From the NCBI GenBank assembly GCA_029932385.1, contig JAOZQE010000007.1, positions 1-37,072 on the forward strand: 37,072 bases of DNA. Direction: 5' to 3'. Source of the DNA: a bacterium. Its GTDB lineage: Bacteria > Desulfobacterota > Anaeroferrophillalia > Anaeroferrophillales > Tharpellaceae. The position numbers and the translations under genes were made by a program. Below are positions 19,923 to 28,523 of this stretch, in pieces (the first letter of the stretch is position 1; each line of letters opens with the position of its first letter). Under the pieces are notes generated by a model. The model saw only the letters and a list, made by a program, of their open reading frames with translations. It had not been told where the DNA came from and made no database searches.

Positions 19923-20012
19923 CATTCTGTGAAGATAAGTACAATCGTTTAAGGAGGTTCTAAAATAATTGCACTACCCTCTTCTGTTTTCAGTCATCAG
20001 GGCTGAACCTAA

Positions 20013-21473
20013 GTGACAGGGAGTACCGGAGAGGTCGTGATCTCCAGGGAGTTTCAGGGTATGTCGGGTGTAAAAGTTCTTGTTGTTGATGATGAAGATG
20101 TGATCAGGCGGGGCATTTGCCGGGTCATGGAGGGTCGGGGCTACCAGGCAGAGGCTGCTGAAAGCGGTTACGGAGCGGTTGAAAAGCTCCAGAAAACACC
20201 TTTCAGCATCGTCATCACGGATCTTAAAATGCCGGGGATGGATGGCATCGAGGTTCTAAAGGCCATTAAAATCCTGCAGCCGGAGGTACCGGTCATTATC
20301 ATTACCGGGTATTCCACCGTTGATACTGCGGTGGAGGCAATGAAAAATGGGGCTTTTGATTATATTGCCAAACCTTTTACACCCGATCAGATGATCGAGA
20401 TGGTCGAAAAAGCACTGGAACAGAAAACCGTGCAGATGCAACGGACTCATCCGGTGGTTGGTCCTAGTCTGAACGGTTTTGAGATCTTTGTTGGTGAGAG
20501 CGAAGCGATGCAGAGGGTCTATGCCCGAATCCGACAGGTCGCTCCCACCGACAGTACGGTTCTTATTACCGGTCAGAGTGGAACCGGGAAAGAACTGGTG
20601 GCCAAGGCTATTCATAAAAACAGCCTGCGTTGTAATAAGTCCTTTGTCGCAGTCGATTGCACATCCCTGGTCGAGAACCTTCTGGAGAGCGAGCTTTTTG
20701 GTCATGTCAAAGGCTCTTTCACCGGGGCCGTACAGACCAAGATGGGATTGTTCAAAGTCGCTGACGGAGGTACCCTTTTTCTGGACGAGATTTCCAATAT
20801 CAGCCTGGCGACCCAGGGGAAACTATTGCGGGTACTCCAGGAGTTTAAGATAACTCCTATCGGTGGAACTAAACCCATCCCTGTTGATATCCGTCTCATA
20901 ACCGCTACCAATCGTGACCTGAATGATATGGTCAACGAAGGGCTTTTTCGACAGGATCTTTTTTTCAGACTCAACATCATTCCGGTTAACCTGCCTCTTC
21001 TGGTTGATCGAGAAGGAGATCTTCCTCTTTTCGTCGACCATTTCCTGAAAAAATTCTCCGAAGAGATCGGCAAGGAGATCCATGGAATGTCGCCGGCCGC
21101 CATGTCCATCCTTGAGCGACATCCTTTTGCTGGAAATGTCAGGGAGCTGGAAAATATTATCGAAAGAGCGGTTGTGCTCACACGCAACAAGCTTATTCAA
21201 CCCGAGGATCTGGAGATTATGTCCACCTCCGATGATGGTCCTCCTGAGATTATTACGGAGTCCGTTCCCCATAGTGTAGAGGGGCTGAAGGAGGTCAAGA
21301 GAGAGGTTCGGGAAAAAGCGGTTGGGCCGGTTGAACGCGCATTCCTTATCCAGGCCCTTGAGCGTAATCACTGGGTCGTTACCCAGGCTGCCAAAGATGT
21401 CGGGATGTTGCGGCCCAATTTTCAGGCTATGTTGAAAAAACATAGTATTTCCGTGAGAGATCATTCTGAATAG
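20013..21473 (+). CDS. Sigma54-dependent NtrC-family response regulator
   Basis: Receiver (VLVVDDEDVIRRG, VITDLKMPGMDG), AAA+ domain (GQSGTGKELVAKAIH, GSFTGA loop), Fis-type HTH C-terminus. ATG at 20061 is an alternative start. Confidence 0.95.
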   Translation: MTGSTGEVVISREFQGMSGVKVLVVDDEDVIRRGICRVMEGRGYQAEAAESGYGAVEKLQKTPFSIVITDLKMPGMDGIEVLKAIKILQPEVPVIIITGYSTVDTAVEAMKNGAFDYIAKPFTPDQMIEMVEKALEQKTVQMQRTHPVVGPSLNGFEIFVGESEAMQRVYARIRQVAPTDSTVLITGQSGTGKELVAKAIHKNSLRCNKSFVAVDCTSLVENLLESELFGHVKGSFTGAVQTKMGLFKVADGGTLFLDEISNISLATQGKLLRVLQEFKITPIGGTKPIPVDIRLITATNRDLNDMVNEGLFRQDLFFRLNIIPVNLPLLVDREGDLPLFVDHFLKKFSEEIGKEIHGMSPAAMSILERHPFAGNVRELENIIERAVVLTRNKLIQPEDLEIMSTSDDGPPEIITESVPHSVEGLKEVKREVREKAVGPVERAFLIQALERNHWVVTQAAKDVGMLRPNFQAMLKKHSISVRDHSE

Positions 21474-21502
21474 TCGAAAAAAGGAGAGAGGAGGAGATCG
21501 GC

Positions 21503-23071
21503 ATGCGCTTTAAATTGATCGTTCAGATCTCTTTGATTACGGGAATTATCCTTTTGTTTACATCGGCCCTCTTTGGTTATTTCAATATCTCAACTCTAAA
21601 ACAAGCCTTCCTTAAAAGTGCTGTATCAGACCTCGATCATCTGAGCGAAACCATTTTCAGAGCTGTATTTCATCAGATGCTGGAAAATAATAGGAGTCAG
21701 ATACAGGTTACAATCGGGGAGATGGGCAAACAGCAGGGGATCGAGCGTATTCGGATCCTCAACCGGGAGGGAATGATAGCCTTCTCTGTCATAACAACTG
21801 AAATCGGTACCATTCTTGATAAGGAAAAAGCTCCGGCATGTATGGTTTGCCATAATGAAGAAATGACCAAGGAGACTTGTTTTCCTCTGGAGGATCCCTC
21901 ACCCTTGGTTCGCAGTAGAATGTTTCTTGATTGTAACGAAAAAAGGGTTTTAGGTTTGATCAGACCCATATATAACGAGAAGACATGCTGGACGGGTGCA
22001 TGCCATGCCCACTCCAAGGATACGCCTCTTCTGGGTCTTCTGGATATTACTATTTCCGCTAATCCCATGCTTTCGATGGTTCGCAATTATCGCAATAATG
22101 CCATTATTCAGATCATCTTTCTGATTCTTTCCATCTCGCTTTGTCTGACCCTGCTTACCAAGAGGTTGATAATTCAACCGGTTCATGCGCTGTTAGAGCA
22201 CACCCGGGCTGTCGGTAAGGGGGATTGGAGTCTTGTCGAATCGGTGCCGGGGGACGAATTGGGAGAACTCGCGGAGGCGTTCAACGATATGACCGGCAAG
22301 CTGAAAACCCACCAGCATAAACTGGAGGAGTGGGCGGCGACACTGGAGACCAAGGTGGAGAAGCGTACGCGCAAGATAAAGGAGATGCAGTCGGTTCTGG
22401 TACGTTCGGAAAAACTTGCATCCTTAGGCGAGCTTGTCGCGGGGATCGCCCACGAGCTCAATAACCCGCTTACGGGAATTATGATTCACGCTTCTCTTCT
22501 ATCTTCTGACCCGCGTCTGGATGAGGGTTTGACGGAGGATTGCCAAACGGTTATTCATGAGGCTGCACGCTGTTCGAAGATCGTCAAAGAACTGTTGGAT
22601 TTCGCCAGGGTCACTGATCCGCAAAAGGAGATGCAGCCAGTCAGTAAAGTTATAGATAAAACTATCGCCCTGATTGAACATCATGTTGATTTCAGAGACA
22701 CTGAGGTAATCAAGGATTATGATCCTGACCTTCCGGAAATATTGATGGACGCTTCTCAGATTGAGCAGGTTCTCATAAATATAATGATCAACGCAAGCCA
22801 AGCAATGTTGCAGGGGGGTGAACTGGTTTTAGAAACGGGGGTAAATGCATCGAGGGATCGCATCTATATTCGGGTTAAGGATACCGGCTGCGGTATTGCG
22901 GCAGAAGATATAGAAAAACTTTTCGATCCTTTTTTCAGCACCAAAGGTCACAATGGCACCGGCTTGGGTCTCTCGGTCTCCTACGGAATTATTCAGTCTC
23001 ATGGCGGAGAGATCGAAGTTGAGAGCGAGCTGGGTAGTGGCACGGTATTTACAATTACTCTTCCTATTTAA
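21503..23071 (+). CDS. Membrane sensor histidine kinase with periplasmic CXXCH + CX4CH (putative dihaem c-type) sensor domain, HAMP, HisKA, HATPase
   Basis: Two TMs flanking ACMVCHNE and CWTGACHAH; AGIAHELNNPLTG; DTGCGIAAEDIEKLFDPFFSTKGHNGTGLGLSVSYGII. Confidence 0.93.
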   Translation: MRFKLIVQISLITGIILLFTSALFGYFNISTLKQAFLKSAVSDLDHLSETIFRAVFHQMLENNRSQIQVTIGEMGKQQGIERIRILNREGMIAFSVITTEIGTILDKEKAPACMVCHNEEMTKETCFPLEDPSPLVRSRMFLDCNEKRVLGLIRPIYNEKTCWTGACHAHSKDTPLLGLLDITISANPMLSMVRNYRNNAIIQIIFLILSISLCLTLLTKRLIIQPVHALLEHTRAVGKGDWSLVESVPGDELGELAEAFNDMTGKLKTHQHKLEEWAATLETKVEKRTRKIKEMQSVLVRSEKLASLGELVAGIAHELNNPLTGIMIHASLLSSDPRLDEGLTEDCQTVIHEAARCSKIVKELLDFARVTDPQKEMQPVSKVIDKTIALIEHHVDFRDTEVIKDYDPDLPEILMDASQIEQVLINIMINASQAMLQGGELVLETGVNASRDRIYIRVKDTGCGIAAEDIEKLFDPFFSTKGHNGTGLGLSVSYGIIQSHGGEIEVESELGSGTVFTITLPI

Positions 23072-23097
23072 GGTAGCAGCCTTCTAGAAGAGATATA

Positions 23098-23137
23098 AAA
23101 AAATGTCATTCCGGTTTTCATCGGAATGACATTTTTT
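23098..23137. terminator. Bidirectional terminator between convergent units
   Basis: AAAAAATGTCATTCCG - 8 nt - CGGAATGACATTTTTT, perfect 16-bp stem. Confidence 0.85.
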
Positions 23138-23197
23138 CATATCTCCTTGAATTTACGCCCCCGATGGAAATGCCCTTGGGAGCTGTTTCCTGGCGTA

Positions 23198-23440
23198 TTA
23201 ATCCCCCTTTGTTACGGCTTCGGTTGCTGCAGTCTCTTTACCGTGTATTGAGGCCACCGCTCCCTTAATAAATCCCACAACCAGCATAAGAGCCGGAACC
23301 AGTTGGGCCACAACGATCAGAGCACAGATACCGACAAATACAGATACGAGAATCCCACTTTTGTAAACCACTGTCTCTGCGGCAAATGCCGGGCTGATAA
23401 CCGCAAGAACCAAATATAGTGTTGTGATAGCCGTTTTCAT
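23198..23440 (-). CDS. Small membrane protein, 80 aa (paralogue of 29294-29536)
   Basis: Signal peptide + TM; VVYKSGILVSVFVGICALIVVAQLVPALMLVVGFIKG nearly identical to the second copy; Shine-Dalgarno upstream. Confidence 0.85.
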   Translation of the reverse strand: MKTAITTLYLVLAVISPAFAAETVVYKSGILVSVFVGICALIVVAQLVPALMLVVGFIKGAVASIHGKETAATEAVTKGD

Positions 23441-23482
23441 GATAAATCCTCCTTTTCGATTCCAACCGAGTGAATTAGTTTT

Positions 23483-23713
23483 TTAGTTGTTCTTAACTCC
23501 CTCGTGATCTTTTGCTTTCCCAAAAACACCCGCCAGCATGGAGCCTATCATTATCAGGGCAGGGACAAACTGTAAGGCAACGATAAGAGCCAAAAATCCG
23601 AGAAATATCCATCCTGCGAGGCCTAACTCACTAACCTCTACGCCGCTCGCGGCGAATGCTGCATTTGCTTGCAGGACGGTCATGAGTGCAATGATACGAA
23701 ATGTGTTTTTCAT
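23483..23713 (-). CDS. Small membrane protein (paralogue of 30057-30305)
   Basis: MKNTFRII...AFAASGV...GWIFLGFLALIVALQFVPALIMIGSMLAGVFGKAK; GGAGG before the ATG at 23713. Confidence 0.85.
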   Translation of the reverse strand: MKNTFRIIALMTVLQANAAFAASGVEVSELGLAGWIFLGFLALIVALQFVPALIMIGSMLAGVFGKAKDHEGVKNN

Positions 23714-23808
23714 TTTTCTCACCTCCGCTTAGATTCAAAAGACTTCAATGTCTCTTGGGTTGTATTTCCCATCTTGAAATACAAAATACTTTATATGATC
23801 TACATCAC

Positions 23809-23824
23809 TGCATGAAGTGTTCCA
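23809..23824 (-). promoter_or_regulatory. Sigma54 (-24/-12) promoter
   Basis: Minus strand TGGAACACTTCATGCA; GG and GC separated by exactly 10 nt. Confidence 0.8.
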
Positions 23825-23922
23825 TTTGTGATATAAATTCTATTTATTTATCTAAATAACTGAATATAAAGAATTTAATTTTTATAACATGAAGGAGTAG
23901 GACTTGTAATGTTTTGTCCAGA

Positions 23923-23941
23923 TGTATATATTTTTTGTACA
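23923..23941. promoter_or_regulatory. Candidate activator binding site (UAS) upstream of the sigma54 promoter
   Basis: TGTATA-TATTTTT-TGTACA, 98 nt upstream of the -24 element; same motif and spacing at 30508-30526. Confidence 0.55.
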
Positions 23942-24110
23942 GTGTATGTGTGGAAATGGGTCGTGGGGAAACATTAAATATCCTAAGCCACTGAAAAGTA
24001 TAGAGTTACTCAATATTATTTGAACGTATATAAAAAAAGTGCCCTTCATTTCCTTCCGCATACATCCTTGTACAGGTTCGTTATTTATGGGAGAGTAGGG
24101 GTGAAAGGAT

Positions 24111-24139
24111 AAAAAAAGACCAACCTGAAAAAGGTGGCC
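24111..24139 (-). terminator. Terminator for the redox operon
   Basis: Minus strand AGGCCACCTTTTTCAGGTTGGTCTTTTTTT: imperfect stem then T7. Confidence 0.6.
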
Positions 24140-24163
24140 TTGTTGGTGGAAATAACAGACTGC

Positions 24164-24592
24164 TTAAAGGTTTTTCTTGGGTTGTTTTTTGTCTGCGGTT
24201 ATGTGTAGTCCACAATGGAGACACCGGCGCAGAAAAAGCGGTGTAAATCCATTAAGATGAAAAAGTTTGCCACAACGTGGGCACTTGCCGGCGGTTGTGA
24301 GAAGGCTGGATACAAGAACAAGCAGAAACCAGACAGCAAAAACTTTGGCGGTTTGGCGATCCGAATTGGTTAACCGTAGCGAAACCCAGATAGCCGGCAC
24401 ATAAATTAGAATAACGCCCCAAAAAAAACAACGTCGTCGACGAAGGTTTCTCAGTCCCGGGGCGAATTTAGAGAAATCTTCAGTCTGCTCACCTTTCAAC
24501 CTGATCTCCTGATCATATATTGTCAGCATATAGGCAGAAGGTACAAAGTAAACCAAAAGCTCAATGCCTTTGTCTCTAATTTTCTTTGACAC
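24164..24592 (-). CDS. Membrane protein with C-terminal zinc ribbon (CPRCG...CLHCG)
   Basis: Two hydrophobic helices followed by KCPRCGKLFHLNG..RRCLHCGL. Confidence 0.65.
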   Translation of the reverse strand: MSKKIRDKGIELLVYFVPSAYMLTIYDQEIRLKGEQTEDFSKFAPGLRNLRRRRCFFWGVILIYVPAIWVSLRLTNSDRQTAKVFAVWFLLVLVSSLLTTAGKCPRCGKLFHLNGFTPLFLRRCLHCGLHITADKKQPKKNL

Positions 24593-24603
24593 CTATAAGT
24601 CTA

Positions 24604-25128
24604 TCACTTATCCAAAAACGCGAGAGTCTTTTCTTCTTTCTTGATGGTTTCACTGCAGACGGACCAGACCCGATAGTTCTCAAGGCTGAGAATCGTCAGA
24701 CCGGCTATGAATACCGCCCAAAAGTTATCCCGAAGTGTGCCGCTATAGTAATAGAACAGATAAAACGCCGAAAGATAGCCGATGTGCGACCAACCATGAA
24801 AGTGGACGGATGCAGTATTCATGCGGCCCAGGATGAGGATAAGGGCGGAAAAAGCGTAGATGATCAGGGCAACACTGATTAGGGTGGAAGAGGGAGAAAT
24901 GCCCAGGAACTGTCTTACATTTTCGGATATGGGGGGGAGAAATCGAAAGTTGACCGCCGCACCCAGGCTGATCAGGAAAAAAAGGGCTGTCCACCATTTA
25001 CTGAAGCGTATCTGCTTTTTAAGGCTGAGAATTCGATCTTTAATTTTTTGGTGTCGCTGCTCCGAGCTTGGTATCTCCTCGCTCGGAGCCAATTGATGAT
25101 TTTGTTTCTGCTTTCGCCGTAAAAACAC
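24604..25128 (-). CDS. Multi-TM uncharacterised membrane protein (GTG start or frameshift product)
   Basis: ORF with ~4 hydrophobic segments; only in-frame start is GTG at 25128. Confidence 0.6.
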   Translation of the reverse strand: MFLRRKQKQNHQLAPSEEIPSSEQRHQKIKDRILSLKKQIRFSKWWTALFFLISLGAAVNFRFLPPISENVRQFLGISPSSTLISVALIIYAFSALILILGRMNTASVHFHGWSHIGYLSAFYLFYYYSGTLRDNFWAVFIAGLTILSLENYRVWSVCSETIKKEEKTLAFLDK

Positions 25129-25200
25129 GCAAAACCCCCGTATGGGTCAATAACCTCGATTAAGGTTGCCGAGCTCCTGCCATTAAGAACTGAATTAAAC

Positions 25201-26049
25201 TTATTCATCCTCTCCTTTATTTATATTATCAGTTTTTTGGATTTTTATCAATCTTGTTTCAGTAAGTTGTTTCTCTCTGGCCATGTCAAGATAGATTTGG
25301 CTTAAGGTTTCAATCTCACTGATCCCCTTGGGGAAATCATTATCCATTTCCCCCCCGGAAAGCTTTTTCACATAGTCCATCAACTGGTTGATGGGGGTGA
25401 GTAGGTTTCTTTTAAGCAAAGCACTGACTCCGCCCACGGATAATATGAGAATCATGACGCAGAAGGAAACCATTTTCCAGTGCAGTGCTTGCAGGTTGCT
25501 GTCCAGAGAAGCGGTCGACAGACCGATGTCCAGGGTTCCGAGAACTTTTTTCTCAGCGGGGTGAAAATGGCAGTCACCCGCAGAGCATAGGGCATCGTTG
25601 TAGATCGGGGCGGTAATGGCCAATACATTGTGGTTATCAGCATTGACAAAACGCCTTGCTAACTCCATGGAGCCCAAACGCACTGAAGGTTCGGAACCGC
25701 TGTGGCACTCGATACATCCGGCTGTCGTTTTGTTAACGACCTGATTTAACTCCTCGGGGGTCGAGGAGAACATGATAACCCCCTCCTTATTGAAGATCCG
25801 GAGATGCTCGACTCCTTTCTGATCCCCGATACTGTTAATAATATAGTTTAGACTTTTCCGGTCATCAGTCATCATGGTGTAGCGGGTCGCACTGATTACA
25901 GTAGCGGCAAGGTTCGTCTCTTGTTGTACCGTGGTTTTCAGAAGATCTTCTTTAATGGAGGAACACAGAACAATGCTGCAGATAACGACAAAACCAGTTA
26001 TGGAAAGTGCGACCGGGACGATTGCTTTGGAAACAAAGTTGTTGAACAT
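25201..26049 (-). CDS. Kinase-less membrane sensor: periplasmic CXXCH + CX4CH domain plus HAMP
   Basis: GCIECHSG, CSAGDCHFH, TMs on both sides, HAMP-like NLLTPINQLMDYVKKLSGGEMDNDFP, then stop; no HisKA/HATPase. Confidence 0.85.
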   Translation of the reverse strand: MFNNFVSKAIVPVALSITGFVVICSIVLCSSIKEDLLKTTVQQETNLAATVISATRYTMMTDDRKSLNYIINSIGDQKGVEHLRIFNKEGVIMFSSTPEELNQVVNKTTAGCIECHSGSEPSVRLGSMELARRFVNADNHNVLAITAPIYNDALCSAGDCHFHPAEKKVLGTLDIGLSTASLDSNLQALHWKMVSFCVMILILSVGGVSALLKRNLLTPINQLMDYVKKLSGGEMDNDFPKGISEIETLSQIYLDMAREKQLTETRLIKIQKTDNINKGEDE

Positions 26050-26121
26050 ATCCAGTTCTCCTTTCCGGTCTTCCGGTTTAAATGAGGCTCAGCGTGAAAT
26101 GAGCAACTATTTATTGCCTTT

Positions 26122-26166
26122 AAGTCAAAGGGGTCAAAGGATCCACCCCTTTGACCCCTTTGACTT
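26122..26166. repeat. Perfect 19-bp inverted repeat (hairpin)
   Basis: AAGTCAAAGGGGTCAAAGG - ATCCACC - CCTTTGACCCCTTTGACTT; each arm contains tandem GTCAAAGG. Confidence 0.95.
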
Positions 26167-26187
26167 TTTAGACCTTTTGTACATTTT

Positions 26188-27534
26188 TTACGATGGTGTT
26201 ACCACCTTTGCGAACTGATGCTCGGGTTGAACCGGGTCAGGGTCAGCCTGCTCGGGCACAGGTACGCTCACAAGTTCCTTTGCCGGCACGGCCTGCCACG
26301 CGTACAGAATTGGGAGCCGATAGAGGATAAAGCGATAGACAGTCACGAACAGGAAAAATATGGTTACGCTTATGATCGTTTCCAACAGAGGGGGCCATTC
26401 CTGGTAGAGGTTCCAGTTGAAGCTGATCAGAACCGTATTAAGCCGGTTCAACAGCAATCCAAAGATGGTGAGAAAAGCTGTAAATCGGATCAGGCCGACG
26501 CTTTTATTTCTAATGGCAAAGGAGAAAAGGATTATGGGAAGCACCACTCCCAAACCGATTTCCAGTAGATACCAGGTACCCCATCCGGTGGTGAGATATG
26601 CCCACAGGTTGTCATGCGTCATCCCGACAATCTTGATAACTAAATAGGTTACCAGGGCCATACTGGCACCTTTGGCCAGACCGATGGTAATCGAGTCGAG
26701 ATTATCCAGAAACTCACCGCTGCAACGCCAGGACATGGTCTTTTTGACAATAGTACTGACCGCAATAACCATGCAAAGGCCGGCAAAAATCGAAGAACAG
26801 AGGAAGAATATCCACATAAACTCAGCTGAGTACCAGAGTGGGTGCACTTTCCCCGGTGCATAGGTAAGGAGGGTTCCCAGAGCTCCCTGATGGAGAGTTG
26901 AAAGGATGATTCCCGCCACGGTCAAGCCGATGGTTCCTTTATGGATATAGTTCTTCGCGGTGGGCCAGCCTATCCATTCGAAAAACGACTCGGAGACTTC
27001 CAACACCTGTACTGTCAGGTAGGTTGCAACATGCCAGCCAACCAAAAAGAGAACCGCTGCCGTACCCCACGAGATAACCATGGGATAGTAGAGCCGCCAA
27101 GGCATGCCCAGATCCACCAGCAGGAAAACAACCGCGAAGAAATATCCGAGCAAACCATTGAGTAGCGCTAGATTGAGGATTGGTTTGTAATCTTTTTGAC
27201 CAAATAGTTCCACCGTTGTCCCGAGCAGAAATCCCGAGGCCGAGAGCGGTACCATACAGAAAAGACCGAAGCCTAAGAAAAGGCCCCACGGATAATCGAA
27301 ACTGCCGTGCATAACCGAGCCCAGTCCATTGATATATCTGTAGACGATAACCGGCAGACCCACGGCAAAGATCATAAATAGGAACCAGTTGAAAGGGTTA
27401 CGCCGAAGTTGCTGAAAATACTCTTTAGGAGATAATCCCAGCAACAGTTTCTGCATTAGACTCCACTGGTGACCATCATCCGGATCATTGAGAGAGTCAA
27501 CCGGCTTAAAGCCTTCTTTTATAAAATTTTTCAT
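26188..27534 (-). CDS. NrfD/HmcC/DsrP-like integral membrane quinol-interacting subunit
   Basis: About ten hydrophobic helices; follows a TAT ferredoxin and multihaem cytochrome; LHQGALGTLLTYAPGKVHPLWYSAEFMWIFF typical of NrfD/HybB/DsrP proteins. Confidence 0.85.
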   Translation of the reverse strand: MKNFIKEGFKPVDSLNDPDDGHQWSLMQKLLLGLSPKEYFQQLRRNPFNWFLFMIFAVGLPVIVYRYINGLGSVMHGSFDYPWGLFLGFGLFCMVPLSASGFLLGTTVELFGQKDYKPILNLALLNGLLGYFFAVVFLLVDLGMPWRLYYPMVISWGTAAVLFLVGWHVATYLTVQVLEVSESFFEWIGWPTAKNYIHKGTIGLTVAGIILSTLHQGALGTLLTYAPGKVHPLWYSAEFMWIFFLCSSIFAGLCMVIAVSTIVKKTMSWRCSGEFLDNLDSITIGLAKGASMALVTYLVIKIVGMTHDNLWAYLTTGWGTWYLLEIGLGVVLPIILFSFAIRNKSVGLIRFTAFLTIFGLLLNRLNTVLISFNWNLYQEWPPLLETIISVTIFFLFVTVYRFILYRLPILYAWQAVPAKELVSVPVPEQADPDPVQPEHQFAKVVTPS

Positions 27535-28472
27535 TCTCCGTGAACCTCCACTTTGTCTTTAGATTCCTTATCTCCCTTTCCCCCTTTTGCCAGGAGGTGA
27601 AATCCCATAAACAGGGCCGGCCAGATACCTAAGACCATGGGTACGATGCCCAGAAAACTTTTGGTGTTGTCTAAGATCGGATGGTGCTGCAGGGTTGTGT
27701 TGAAGCCCGCTTGATCGAAGGGAACGCTGGAGAGATACATCCAGGATGTACCACCAACCTCTTTTTCCCCGTAGACATGATCAACATACTTTTTGGGGTT
27801 CGACCGAATTCGCTCATGCGCAGTTTTTACGAGGGTTTTCCGGTGGCCGAAAGTCAGGGCCTCCTGGGGACACGCCTCGACACAGGCTGGCGGTTTCCCT
27901 TTAGTTAGACGGTTATCGTAGCAGAAGTTACATTTTATTATCTGAGGATGTAAAGCACTGTCATAGGTGTATGCCGGCATACTGAAGGGGCAGGCAACCA
28001 TACACATTCTGCAGCCAACGCAGACATCTGCGTTGTAGATGACCGCGCCCTCTTTTGTTTTCGTGTAAGCGTTAACAAAGCATGAGGTCAGACAGGCTGG
28101 TTCACTGCAATGGAAGCACTGGAGTTTCCGGTATACCGGTGCTCCCTGAGCTTTTGTATCATAGCGGTTGACAACCGTGTAGGCCTTTTCAGTAGTTCGG
28201 CGTTTCTGTTTGCCCTCGTGAAATACCTGATCGAAAACCGAGAAGTCGTCAAAGGGAAGTTCCGGTTCCGGCAGGCCATGTTCCTTATTGCACGCTGCTT
28301 CGCAGGTACGACAGCCAATGCAGCGGGTAAGATCTACCAATACCCCCATACTCTCCGGGTAACCTTCGAACTCCTTCATTGCAAAACTTTTAGTGGAGGA
28401 CATCGCTGCAGCGGCGCTGCCGCCAGCGACGACGGTCGATTTGAGAAATTTTCTCCGGCTTATACCACTCAT
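27531..28472 (-). CDS. TAT-exported 4Fe-4S ferredoxin-type subunit (HmcB/DsrO/HybA-like)
   Basis: SRRKFLKSTVVAGGSAAAAMSS TAT signal; CIGCRTCEAACNKEHG, CFHCSEPACLTSC, CVGCRMCMVACPF, CNFCYDNRLTKGKPPACVEACP; C-terminal TM. Confidence 0.92.
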   Translation of the reverse strand: MSGISRRKFLKSTVVAGGSAAAAMSSTKSFAMKEFEGYPESMGVLVDLTRCIGCRTCEAACNKEHGLPEPELPFDDFSVFDQVFHEGKQKRRTTEKAYTVVNRYDTKAQGAPVYRKLQCFHCSEPACLTSCFVNAYTKTKEGAVIYNADVCVGCRMCMVACPFSMPAYTYDSALHPQIIKCNFCYDNRLTKGKPPACVEACPQEALTFGHRKTLVKTAHERIRSNPKKYVDHVYGEKEVGGTSWMYLSSVPFDQAGFNTTLQHHPILDNTKSFLGIVPMVLGIWPALFMGFHLLAKGGKGDKESKDKVEVHGE

Positions 28473-28523
28473 GATGATCTATCCCCCTTTCCTAGTTGAA
28501 AAATGATCTTTTTTCTGAAAAAT

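Noticed and set aside
20823-21464. 213-aa minus-strand ORF (also 20256-20705 and 20702-21190)
   Set aside because: Antisense to the sigma54 regulator; no motif or ribosome-binding site.
23037-23052. TGGCACGGTATTTACA as a third sigma54 promoter
   Set aside because: The -12 element reads AC instead of GC, and it lies inside the end of the kinase gene on the plus strand with no downstream plus-strand gene.
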